Source: Ciborinia camelliae (lineage: Eukaryota; Ascomycota; Leotiomycetes; Helotiales; Sclerotiniaceae). From it: 64,000 nt of DNA. This document shows positions 1-11,688 of the stretch, in pieces; within the stretch, counting starts at the first letter, position 1; each line of letters begins with the position of its first letter. Under the pieces are notes generated by a model that did no database searches, was not told the origin of the DNA, and was given only the letters and a program-made list of their open reading frames with translations. The position numbers and the translations under genes are program-made. The stretch spans positions 1,554,209 to 1,618,208 of the forward strand of contig JANPYM010000007.1 of the NCBI GenBank assembly GCA_025890175.1, written 5' to 3'.

Positions 1-2332
1 TGGCATATTTAGTTTCAGTAGACTCGCATCTGATTTATATACTTTCCATGGCCTTTGGAATCTTATTTAAATTCGAAAATTAGGAAAGGCTCAGATGACA
101 AAAACAACAATAATTAAGAAATTCCGAAAGATTTAGATGATCTAGGAGTCAGAATCGAGGTCATGCTGGGTCCATCAAATTTTAGATGATAGTGCTAGTG
201 GCCACAGGGTTTATTGTGCTCTAGATGGGCAAAAAACCTACAGTTTCAAACTTTCAGAAATCAATATATATCATCTAAGGCTTGAGCCCAATGGCTAATT
301 TATACTCGATAATTGAAAGCTCATCTGAGGGTATAGGGTGCAGGGTGGGAAAGGTGATAAGAAGATAACTAGCATCGAAGATATTCTCGCCCGGTTTAAA
401 TGTATTATGCCTCTAAATTTCGAGACCAAGTGGTATATCCAAGGGTTCTTATAGCTTGTCCCATGTCTCCAATTTCCTAGGTCCAACCCAAACAAATGTT
501 GAAAGGTCTTGGGAGGTTTTTGGGGGACAAAAGCTTTCTCATCTGCAGGCGAATGATAGGCCACCTCTTCGTAGTATGGTATTGATGCTTAGAAATTCTT
601 GGTCTAGGACCAATCATAGAGTCTGGTGCGTGCCAACAAAATGTCGGTTTTGACGGATAATAACCAAAATAAATGTGCACATAGTTTCCATGCATTTCAA
701 TTTATACCCAAGAAACGCATCACTAAGAAATTAAACTTTCAAAAATGGAACAAAAAAGACTGTATTTCCATTTCTATGCATACAAATACCAAATATCTGC
801 AAAATGCGAGTTTATCTCAACAAACGCTTTTGCAAAAGTTAAATGTGCAGCTTCCCCTCCAAACTGGCCGTAAGGATTAGCCTTGACATTAATAACTAGA
901 CCATCTTTGTATTTTACATCAAGTAAACAGTGCAGAGCGTATTATCTGATATAAATAATTAGAGTCTTTTAATAGCTGGTATGCCAGCCCTCGATCTATA
1001 TAGCTAGAGCCTCTTAAATTTCTAGGCCAAACTCACCGAAAAGATTAGGTGAAGTTGAAGTTGCAAGACACAATGCCGAAATCAATAACAAGCAAGAGGA
1101 CCTTGGCCGGAGCTTCTGAAGTTAAACTGCTGAGTATATTAATAGATATAGATGTTACTATCCCGGCCGCCATGCATTCTCTGCACCGGGAAGACTTTGC
1201 GCGGTAGTGGTAGGGTTTTGATACACACGACGAGTTCTAGCGTTTCCCCCTTGCGAACAATCGTTTTATGATCGATGATAAGATCTGAAATATATCTTGT
1301 CCATATTGTGAAGCAAAATAAGAAATTCCCGTCATCTGGGATAAAGAGTCAAAGCATTTGAATATAACACACGGAATGCCAAAATGACAAAAAATCCAGT
1401 TTCCGTGAGCATTTCGGATTGGATTATTCCAACAAGGCAAGTGAAGTCAAAAAGCAAGGCATCAGTCTCTGTTCAAAAAAGTCACACCAAATAACAAAAC
1501 GGGGAGGGGGAGGGGGAGGCGGAGGGGGGTGAATGAAAATGAGAGAAAGCTTCAGAAGATGACGTGGCTCTGAAACTAACGAAAACACAGCTTGTGGAGA
1601 AAGAGAAGAAGAGCGTTGATCTCAAGAAGATGATGAAGCATATTGATTGAGCTAACTGTACATCATAGCTTTGATTACCGTCATCTAAGTAGACGACTGT
1701 AACTTTGGTTGCATTTCTACCTCATTTCCACGGATATAAAAGGGTTATGATGTACATGAAAGGGATGATTGGGAGAGAGGACTGGGACAGAGCCGTAGCA
1801 CCAAGAATCCTTGTTCTTGTAGCTTTAGATATCTTGAAGTTGCGGCTTTGTGGTTCATTGCCTTTAATAAATATATGGTAGTTTTGTAGGCGTCGAGATG
1901 AAGGAATGGCGAACAGTATCTATCTACCTTACCATCAGATGATACCTTACCATCAGATGAAAAGCCATTTCCATCAATGAAGCGGAGCGGAAAATGGAAT
2001 AGTCATCTCCGGAGTAGGACAAGGATCGCGTGTGCATGTGACTTTTTAATTAAGCCAGATATTTTGAGAACACGCTTGACGCGGTACGGGACGCGGCTTC
2101 CTTTGCTTCGCAAACAACTTCAAAAACTATACTACAATACACAGAAACTTCACATCAATCAATTTTGTACATATCATAACTTCAAGAGATTTGTACTTTG
2201 AGCTTTCATAATTCATTCTATCAAGTAAACTTTTTGCTACCACGATTTCCTTCTATGCTCTGCCAAACTTCCGACCCTAATTCTATTGACAAATCTCGTC
2301 TAGTTTATCAGTCAGCAACAGAGGATCCTACA
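1..2332. other. Intergenic, no gene recognised
   Basis: I see only short chance reading frames on both strands and no recognisable protein family. Notable sequence: a G-rich tract at about 1500-1530 with four or more runs of 4-6 guanines, and a tandem near-repeat of an 18-bp unit (taccttaccatcagatga) at about 1924-1960. The last few hundred bases probably hold the promoter and 5' leader of the downstream homeodomain gene, with two ACGCG boxes near 2078-2096. Confidence 0.6.
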
Positions 2333-4012
2333 ATGGAACCAGAGCGTAAGCAGGGAAGATCCCCAAGATGGCAATCAAAAGAACTTGTCAAGCTAAAGGA
2401 AATTGTCCGCAATTTTGGTATCGATAAAAAGGGTGGTCCTCTTAGTGCATTTTGGCAAAATGTATCCACTGAAATGAAGGTATATGGCTACGATCGCCAA
2501 GCTTCTGCACTCTACCACAGATGGAATCGCCTCAATCGGAAGCTCCCTTCAACATATTTGGATAGAACATCTACTATGTGGGACATCAGTGATAGCGATG
2601 GCGCTGAGGACGAAGAGGACATAAAGGATGAGGAGGGTGATGAAAGTGATATTGGCCCTGAAAATGTGCCTAAAGATGACGTCGTTAAACCGTGGGCAAC
2701 AGGAAACAACTGGTCGGAAGAAGAGGACGCCGTTGCATTCAAATGCATTAAGGGCCAACGAGATAGAGAGGCGGAGCTCAAGGTAGAACCGATTTCGGCC
2801 GATCAACTTTGGCACATGGTCTCAGAGAGCCTTGCTTCCCATGGATTCTATCGAAAAACCCCGAACATTTACAGATACTGGACTACCAAGGGAAGAGAAA
2901 AGCACAATCTCGATGCAAAAGCTCCAAGTGCTATTGAGAGAGCCCCAGATGAGGCACTTCGAATTTCTGGGAAGCAGCCTAAACAAATCCCTTCGAAACC
3001 CGCAGCCCGCCGAGGAAACCCCTCGAATTCGGTCCCTGTAGGCTCAACTGAAGAATCATTTCAGGTAAGTAATTGCTCTTCCGTTTTCTTATTTACAATC
3101 ATTCCAGGGTAATTGATGGTCGTTTTATAGCAGGTTAATTCCGCCGAGGCAACTCCAGAAGATGCACAACCGTTAAAACTTTCATCTCAACAGCATAACA
3201 TTTTGAGGACTCAGTATTCAAAATACAATCATTTGGATAATCCGGTAGTGATTCAACTAGAAAAAGAAACTGGATTGAACAGAGAACAGATCAAGGTACA
3301 AATCCATTAGCCGAGTCACTGCGCTGTTGCTAATTAAGAGAATTCAGATCTGGTATAGAAATCAGAGATCCATGGACACGAAAGAAGCAGAAGCTCAGAC
3401 TGTCAAAGAACTTTCCAGTCCCTTACTTGGAGACATAGGATCTAAACGTCATCGTGTATCAGACATTGGCTTTCAGAGTCAGGTAGAGGAAAAACCAGTC
3501 AAAAAGTCTCGCCACAGCTTAGGCTCGGAGAGTTTGGTGGAAAACTACAAGAGAGATTCCGTCGATTTCAAGGCTCAGGTAAGTGTCGAGGTTCCATTTT
3601 GATTGCAAACGCAATACTCTCACAGGAACTGCACTGATATAGTTTTCAGAACGAAGCTTTTGATTATCACCCGCCGGTAGCAGGGCTGAGTGTGCCTGCT
3701 GACAATGATCCTGCTGTATCAACTATCGAAGTCCAACATACTTCTCAGCTTGCAACGCAAAGAGAAACTTCAGATCATGCATCGCAAATGACCGCCATTT
3801 TGACAGCAGAACGTGAAATGTCACAACAGAAGATGCTCGCAGCCGAGGAGGAATACAGGCAGCTGAAACTTGCTATTGTAGCACATAAGGAAAAAGCCGC
3901 GGCAGAACTCGAAGTTGCGAATACAAAAGAACAAGAGCTTGCGGTTCAAGAGGAAATCCAAAAGAAGATTAAGAATCGCATTGCCCATATTGACATTATT
4001 CTCAATGATTAG
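2333..4012 (+). CDS. Myb/SANT-like and homeodomain protein (putative transcription factor)
   Basis: Likely nuclear DNA-binding protein; no ortholog name recognised. Four exons are inferred: 2333-3064, 3131-3295, 3348-3578, 3650-4012 (496 aa). Two divergent Myb/SANT-like repeats lie at about residues 13-72 (PRWQ...YHRWNRL) and 127-190 (NWSEEED...IYRYWTTKGRE), separated by an acidic linker. A homeodomain spans about 254-313, with recognition helix REQIKIWYRNQR, where Y replaces the usual F of WFxNxR. An intron splits that helix between K and I. The C-terminus (about 400-490) is a Lys/Glu-rich coiled coil. The first acceptor is a NAGNAG (3130 or 3133), so one Gln may be optional. Start: the ATG at 2333 has A at -3 and G at +4; an upstream in-frame ATG at 2255 has poor context and would add 26 residues. 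The next gene downstream on the same strand carries the same kind of repeats. Confidence 0.82.
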
Positions 4013-6827
4013 GTAATTGGCGCCTGGGGGGAGGGCAGAGGGCTTGTTTTTGGGAATTAAAAGGGGTCTGTTGTCTGTACGCACTCTCAATTTTCGTTAG
4101 GATTTATTCATGTAATTGACTATACCTAGCGTTTGTTTTCCTTCCTGATTCTTCGGTCGACATCGTCGATGATATGGACCTTGGCAGTACATATCGGCAT
4201 GTATTTAGTTCCACCTAGGTACTCTTTCTTACAGATCCAGGGCTACGCTTCAGGACATAGGGTATATTGTTGTTTTCTTTCGTGAACGTTAGGCATCCAT
4301 GTAGAATAGCCCCAATGGAGAAGTGCAGATACATCTATTTCATTCTTGACGGTGACATTATTCGCTCGCACACGATTATCAATCAACATATTGCAATAAC
4401 GAAGCCATTTGCTTGAACTGTCAAAATATACGCATGCAATTATCGAGTAGAAGTTCATAATGGGCCAAAAAAGCTCTGAAACACGAAGGACCTTCTGTTG
4501 CATCTCCTCACCTTGTGCTTAACCTGGGGTGATATTCTAATGTCGAATCTTGATTGAGATATTGCAGAGTTCCATAAGATACCTAAGACTGAAAGGATGG
4601 CTATTCAATTGTCGAATTCAGGTTCGGACAGTCGAAATTTTTGCGAGGGACCTGACACAAACACCATGAAGTCACCCAAGCGTAGCTCTTAGATAATAGT
4701 CCAAAAAAAGGTCAATCAAATCAAAATTTCCATATCATCCCAAGTAAAAGCTCCCTACTTATTAATCATTTCTCAGGTTGCCCTACCATTTGCCCTCGTT
4801 TCCCGATTACTTTAATCTTAAATACCTATGTATCGAATTTGAATCCAACAATCGAATAAACTCCTAGACATCTATATGCTCCTCAATATCCGGGCTTAGG
4901 CTCAACAGTCGAAGGGTCTTTCAGGCTCGGGAACCTCACGTCACTCTTCAATGTTTGAATTTGGCGTCACCATTAAAACTCTATACCATAATACCCATTT
5001 CGGTCTAGGATGTACTGAGGAAGCCATGGTGACATGGGAGTATGTGTTGGCCCGATTCAATCAACAGAAAAGGCTGCCATCATTGCTCTATACTCTTTCT
5101 TCAACTAATCATCTATCAGACCTCTTTCAGTCTTCTTTACCTAACCTCTTTCACCAACCGTGGGCGGACGGACGGACGGACTCATGAAATGACATGGAAA
5201 TTGAATAGAACATTGTCACAATAACTCTTCTGTATACTTTAAAACTTCATGAAATCTTTCAAAGCAGATGAAACAATAAGACTATAAAACTTGTCCAAAA
5301 TCAGTTGAAAGTTGGGAAGCAGTTGCACCAAGTAAATTCTGTGCCAAAAAGCTGCCCTCTCCCTCAGAAATCATATCAATACATATTACTAGGTCCACGT
5401 ACCTTAAGTACTCCTATCCCCTTCCAAATTTGGCTTCCAGAGACATCCATGGATTAGAAAAGAGATAAAAGAAATCTTAAACCTGAAATTAAAAAACCGT
5501 AATCAGTACAGAATCCCTGGATGGGATTTTTCGATTCCATTCGATTCATTTGCTCATTCGATCAAATCAGACCCAGTGACAGTTAGCCACTCTTCCCCAC
5601 CTCCTTCTCCGTCAACATGAACCTGAACCAATGACCAAATTGGCCACGATGATATTTGATGCAGAATAGTGAATTTCCCAAAAATATATACCAGATAGTC
5701 GCGGCAAGTTGCAAATGTCTTCTATGTCATTCCAGGTTCTATATGGTAGGTAGAAAAGCTGCCGCTCCCAACAAAATTTAAAACATTCACCCTATTGAAC
5801 TTTTCTATTGGGAAGAAGCTCATCTTAGTCTCCCTATCAATATGACTTATGCGGTCTATACAGCCTTCTTCGCGCCCTAGGCGAGGTTGGAAAATACATT
5901 TAAGAGCTCCCTCGCGCTGTTTTCACAACACCTTTTCTTCTCAAACACAACACAACACAACCTCCCATCCACAACAACCTGACCTTTCAAGAACAATCAG
6001 GTTTGATTTCAAATATACTTGATACATTTACTCATTTGGCCCCATCGATTCTTTTACAATAATTGCTTTGCCCTGGCTTCCGCTTTTTCAAGTCGTCGCG
6101 AGGCTTTTGGTGTAAACAAAAACACTTCAAGGTCTTGCGTCGGAACCCGAGGATAAAGACATCAAAACAGATTACGAGAATCAATCAAGGTATGTAGGTA
6201 GTTAGTTCTATGAATCTTTTATATGCACGTTCATCTTTACTGATTCAGATAGAAACTTTGTTTCCCTTAGGTCTTGTAACAACAATCAACTCCCTCAAGC
6301 TACGCCTCGTGCAACTATCCACGAAAGAAACTCGCGCTCTTCATTGCGTACTCTTTTACACGTGAAGCTCTCGCTTTACATAATAGTTGTGTACGATAGC
6401 GGGTTTCTTTTTGGGTGGTGAAGTGCGGTTGCCCCGAGTGGCCCCATATTCACTGCGAGTACACTCGCCAATCAACAACCTCTTGATTGTTTACAAATAA
6501 GCAATCTTCCACAATAGTGTTTACTATAATTATTCACTATAATAATTACACGCAAGCTCATCAAAACTTGCCCCGACATTACTGATTGCAGTGGTTGGGA
6601 CACGCAGCTGGGGACACGAATAGCCTTCAGCAAGTCGCTGAGTACGAAGATATATATCTTAATAATTTTCATTGCCTTAAACGGCACTGGATATTCAAAC
6701 CTCTATTGAGGCTCTTCACAATACATTGCCAGTCATTTGATTGTCTCTAGACAATACAATAACTGAAAATTCAAAATTCCTTCAAAGTTCCTATCAATTC
6801 AATTCCACAGTCAGGGACTCGAACAAC
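4013..6827. other. Intergenic; long leader of the CCCH/Myb gene
   Basis: No coding gene recognised. The 3' half probably contains the promoter and leader of the gene starting at 6828. It has CT- and CA-rich stretches (about 5930-6000) and a possible 5' UTR intron at 6190-6270, with donor AAG|GTATGT and acceptor CCCTTAG. A short GGAC repeat sits near 5163-5180. Confidence 0.5.
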
Positions 6828-9634
6828 ATGCAGCATCAGACTCGCGAAACGTGTAGACACTGGCGGCGAGGATTTTGCAGATATGGAGGTACGATTCTCT
6901 CTTCAGTTTAATGATGAAATTTACTAACATTTTGAAGGTAATTGTCTAAACGACCACTTCGAGCATTTTTGGCCGAACACATCAAAGTCGGTGTTAATCC
7001 AAGACTCTCCTCGAGCCACACCAAACCGCTCACGCCCTGATACACCTGCTCCAAATAGTCAGAGGGTGCAGCCTCAACGCCTGGAATCTCCTGCGAAGAA
7101 CGAGCTGGAAAATTCTTCAAATGCCACACAGGCGTTGCCGAGTCCCTTGAATTCGACTCCGAACGAGGAAGCCCCCATTTCGATGCCTACAAAGGAGTCT
7201 CTTTTCATCTATGTCGACACTCCTAAAGGACAACTACGCTTCAAAGAGATAGAATGTGATATAATTCGCAAAGTAATTGAGGAGAACCATCAGAATAACG
7301 AATTTGACGAAGATTATATTCTCCAGCTGGCTTCCGAGGCTGTAATAAACCAAGCTGGTACCGCTCGCTTAGCACATGAATGTTGGTCTTACTGGTTCTA
7401 TAGAGGCAAACAGGAAAGTCGCATTGACTGGCCTGCGAAACCAGAAGATGTTAATGAGACAATAATGATATCCGGGCGGAACAAAATCGCACCATATGCG
7501 ATAACACCAGATGAAGCGGCACTCAGAAAAGCTCCAATCGCAAGCACGGCACCAGCTACAGTACCCCCTACGCTTTGGCCGAAAGAACAAAAGGAGTTTT
7601 TGTACAAGACGATTAAGAATAAGAAGGAAGAACAATACCGTCGGTCAAGAGAGACGTTCTGGCAGGAAGTTGGGGAAGATATGACCGAGGCTGGATATAG
7701 TGAAAGATATCAAGTGTACCGCGATTATTGGGTTAAGGACGGTCGATTTGAGTTTAATTATGACGAAAATCCTTACTTCGATAGACGCCCCACACCGCCA
7801 ACTAGCAGACAAAAGAATCCTAACAATCGAACTAGACCGCCAGAAAGTCGGTATAACTCTAGGGGAAGGCCACTCCGTGATGAAGACTACACTCCAAATA
7901 GATCCAGGGAGCGCCGTTCATCCCTTTCAGATCGCAAGTTCCAATCAATTCGAGTTAGTGGGGAAAGTATGGGCGCTAGACGAAGATCATTGTCCCCAGA
8001 CTCTCCTCCAATCAACCCGACAAAAACCAGGAAAAGAACTTCTACTGGTGATGTAGATTTATCTTTGAGACCTAAAAAGAAACGTGTCCCATCTTCTCCA
8101 AGATGCAAATCACCCAAGGTATGAATATTTGTCCGCTCAATACTTCATCTACTAACATTTCTATAGGCTCCCGTTCCCCAGAGAACTACTGATGTAATAC
8201 ATAACATGGTATGAAGATTCCTTTAGCCTTTTTTGATTCAAGCAGCTAACTTTCCCATAGCACAGTAATGCTCATGTTAAAGATAACACACCCAAGGTCG
8301 CATCTCAATTCTCCCTGGATTTGTTCGTACCTGCAACTGGCCAGGTTGTACGCCCCAGTGATATCGACAAGGAAGAAAAGCCCCCCGACCCTCCCCATAG
8401 AACTACCCAGCCTGTCGCCCCTTCTATGGGTCATGACACTCCAAACAAAACCTCTACCAATGCTATGGCCACACAACAACCTTTACATTCCTCTACGAAT
8501 CACCCTCAGCCTCCTGCCAGAGAGTTGAGTTCGAATCCCTCAGTAAAAGACACTGAGCCTCATCGGCCAGATATTCAAAGAAGGGTACAACCATCCCATG
8601 ATGATCCAACTAAGATCACACAACCCTTTGACTTACGAGCTTCCCCGGAAAATGAACTATTTATAACCCCAGAACCCACTCCGGCGGTGTCTCAAACAGC
8701 GGCAAAGAAATCATCAACATCGAAAAACCAGTCAAAGCGAACCACGCAGCCGACTGAGCAGACAAAGTCAGGTTCCGATTCTCTAAAGGTTGGCGAAACG
8801 GCCCACAGCACTACTGATGCCCCTGTAAAAACCGTCGCCGTCTCCGAGTCTGAAACACCCCAGAGAAATATAGATAGGCAATCAAACCCAATTCATAAGC
8901 CGACAGGCTCAGCTCGGGATAAAGAAAAACAAGTGGAAGTGGAGTCTCTTAGCACAGTCCCAGATTCTTCCAATGATTCAGCGGCTGCCATTTCTCGAAC
9001 TCATACTAAAGTCGAGGGTTCAATTCATTCGGTTTCTACGTACGCAACGGATAAAGATGGCCATCGACATCACCTTTACCAGAACAAGAATGTTACACAA
9101 GATCTGGATGTTATAGACTATAGCGACGAAGACACTATTGTCGTAGAAAATAACACTTCAGCAAAAGCAATCACGAGACCAGAGGAGCCAACTCTCGTCC
9201 CAATGATTACCGCCTCAACCAAATCTCGCTTATCGGCAACACCTTCACTCACTGATGATCATTCCATGACATCAGACGAGGTAATGGTGGATGCTCCACC
9301 ACTATCCCAAGGAACTTCAATGGATGCGGAAGTCGAGCCTTCCGGCCTCATCACAAGAGAGCTGTTGCAAGAAAACGTAAAATACGTCGACTCTCAAATA
9401 TCAAACATGCAAAAGGATTTACTCAAAATCAAAGAAGATAAAGCAGAGACAGAAAAGAAATTAGCAGAGGTCGAGCAGGAGATTAAGGGCTTAACCATCA
9501 AAAGTGAGACGTTGAAGCGGAGCCATGATGGCAATATGGAGGAGATCAAAAGACTAGAGGCGAAACTCGAGTCTAGAGAACGATACAAAGGAAGCTTAAT
9601 TCATTGTATCGAGACGAACGAAAAAATAGTGTAG
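6828..9634 (+). CDS. CCCH zinc finger and Myb/SANT-like repeat protein
   Basis: Function unknown; domain content suggests nucleic-acid binding in the nucleus. Four exons are inferred: 6828-6888, 6938-8118, 8167-8208, 8261-9634 (885 aa). Exon 1 is only 61 nt, and the first intron splits the zinc finger. Spliced, it reads C9-x7-C17-x5-C23-x3-H27, a good CCCH finger. Two Myb/SANT-like repeats follow at about 120-180 (CWSYWFYRG) and 234-300 (WPKEQK...VYRDYWVKDGR). The second matches repeat 2 of the upstream homeodomain gene in spacing and key aromatics: W-x2-E, W-x2-V-x-E, G-[FY], Y-R-x-Y-W-x3-GR. The middle (300-780) is low-complexity, Ser/Thr/Pro-rich with RS-like patches, probably disordered. 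Residues 790-880 form a strong coiled coil. Without the short first exon the zinc finger would be missed. Confidence 0.85.
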
Positions 9635-10075
9635 ATGAGGATGGAGATAAGGAGAGATGTTGATATATAAGTTCAACGCAAAGGAAGGGGAAATATTAAT
9701 TGTAGGACATTGGAGTTGGAGTACATAGCATACAGCCTAGCGGCGATTTAATGAGATACCTTGTCAAAGTATATTGCAAAGTTCAGTAAAGAGATTACCC
9801 TCAAACCTAAATCAATGTAGGACAGGAAATAAGCCCTCAAGAAAGCGCCATGATGCAAAACGCTTGTTGGGAGCATCATTCATAGATGCCATACTTCTAG
9901 TGAACAAACCTTGGTTGAATTCATCTGCAATAATTTCATGGGTATCATAAGTCTCTCCAAGCTTTCCTCTGCTACCCTCCACTGCCTTGACATCCATTAA
10001 TGCCGTGGACCCTGTACTGCCATTCAAAAACTACCACTTTCTCGATTGTTTTCTCCCCACATTACCACCATTATC
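9635..10075. other. Convergent intergenic spacer
   Basis: Lies between the 3' ends of the CCCH/Myb gene (+) and the FYV7-like gene (-). It should hold both 3' UTRs. No gene or repeat of note. Confidence 0.6.
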
Positions 10076-10750
10076 TCAATTACCAACAGCTCTCTGAACC
10101 TTCTCCAACAAAACCTGACTCTCCCTCCCTAACTTCCTCTGACCATTCTTTCCCCCGCTCCTAGCTTTCGCCATCTGTCTTCTGAATCTCTCCCGCTCCT
10201 CAATCTTAGCCTTCTTCTCCCTTTCCTTTCTCTCAAACTCTTCCCTTCTAGCCTTCTGCTCTGCCTTTTGCTTTTCTGCAAACGCCAACTCTTTCGCAAA
10301 ATATGCCGGCTTTGCCCCCCTCTTTTCACTTCTTTCCCGTTTCTTTTCCCTCACATCTTCAGAATTGTTCGAATAACGTGGAACAACTTTGGCAGCTGTG
10401 TCCGTCTCGGGTTCGTCAAGCATAGCTTTCCTTTGCGGGTGCAGCTCTACTGCTTCATCTCCTTCGGCAGCGTCCTCTCCTTCCTCATCTTTTTCGACCT
10501 CATCTTCCTTATCCTCATCCTCGGCATATAAATTTCTCTCCTCCTTTAATGGTTCCCTCGCCCTTAATTTTGCATACGACTTCTTAACTTTCGCCTTGTG
10601 AATTAAATCCTTCTTAATCGCAATGACCTTCCGACGCCAAGTTCCATCGGGCAAATTATCGGGGCCAACTTTGAAACCATGGCGAGGTTTTTTGGTAGTT
10701 GAGGAGCGTGAGGTGGAATCTTCTTCGCGGGGGCGTTTGCTGGGGGCCAT
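10076..10750 (-). CDS. FYV7: rRNA-processing protein, FYV7 family
   Basis: Predicted nucleolar factor for early 18S rRNA processing, by analogy with yeast Fyv7. It is a single exon of 224 aa. The N-terminal third carries the family-like basic block GFKVGPDNLPDGTWRRKV followed by a Lys-rich helix (about 28-65). The middle is acidic (about 72-105, many Glu/Asp). The C-terminal half is a long charged helix with repeated ER/EK, ending in a short basic tail. It is longer than the roughly 150-aa yeast protein, mostly because of the acidic insert. It is divergent to the Atos-family gene, with 938 bp between start codons. Basic nucleolar proteins are easy to mis-assign, but the N-terminal block is distinctive. 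Confidence 0.8.
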   Translation of the reverse strand: MAPSKRPREEDSTSRSSTTKKPRHGFKVGPDNLPDGTWRRKVIAIKKDLIHKAKVKKSYAKLRAREPLKEERNLYAEDEDKEDEVEKDEEGEDAAEGDEAVELHPQRKAMLDEPETDTAAKVVPRYSNNSEDVREKKRERSEKRGAKPAYFAKELAFAEKQKAEQKARREEFERKEREKKAKIEERERFRRQMAKARSGGKNGQRKLGRESQVLLEKVQRAVGN

Positions 10751-11688
10751 TGTGGAATTTGTTGAATGAGATGAGATGTGTTGTTGTTCTGGTGGAATGG
10801 TGGAATGGAATACGAGGATTGAGGGTCGAGGAATGAGGAATGAATGGTGTTTGGTGTTTGGTTTTTGGTGGAATGGATTGAATTGAATTTGAAGGGTCTT
10901 GTGCTTGAGAAAATTTTAGTGGGTACTCCCGTCCATTCACATGCAGGAATTTGCTGGATACACACCAATCAGCATGATACCCGAGTCCCGTCACACTAGA
11001 GCCGTTAACGCATAATAGTGGAAATAGTGCATCCGCGGTAATCGTAAGTACCTAAGTAATCATTATCAGTGTGGTCGTATCATATCATGCAGGTGCTGCA
11101 GGTGCTGCATGTACTTTCACTGGTATGGTATGGTTGGTACGGACGGTATGGTAGGTACCTACCTACCTACCCTTATGGTACGGTAACAGAGTCAGAGTCA
11201 GAGTCATCATGCTCATGAGAACCCCTCTTCGCTTTCTTTCCTCTCTTCCTTTCTTGTCTGATTTATTTCGACACCGACAGTCATCTTTTGGCCATAGGTA
11301 CCTATATATATACCTACATATATATACATTTATCTAAACTTATCTATTGGGCCAAAATAGTTTAGAATCCTCTTTTATTGCTTAAAGATCCCACCAAAAA
11401 TCAGGTCATTATCTTATTATCCTTTCATTTGTGTAAGTCTTGCTAACATACTTGCTACAATTACACCCACCATATCAACAGGGACAAAGGAATACAGAGG
11501 AACCACCCACCATTTGTCCCCCGCTTCGTTAACGACATGATTCCTCCAGATTCCTACTGCCACCGCATATAAAGCCTCTGATTCACGCTGAATTGCTTTG
11601 AAAATACCTTGAAATGTTCTTATAACCAAACGAAAAGGAGCGAAACCAAAAGGCTCCTCCTCTTCATCCATCCATCCATCCATCCATC
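10751..11688. promoter_or_regulatory. Divergent promoter region, FYV7-like (-) / Atos-like (+)
   Basis: This 938-bp region separates two divergent start codons. It contains a triple GAGTCA direct repeat near 11191-11208, a TGGTATGG/GGTACGG-rich stretch around 11120-11170 running into ACCTACCTACCTACC, and a CATC microsatellite (about 11667-11688) that abuts the Atos start codon. No clear TATA box was assigned. Confidence 0.4.
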
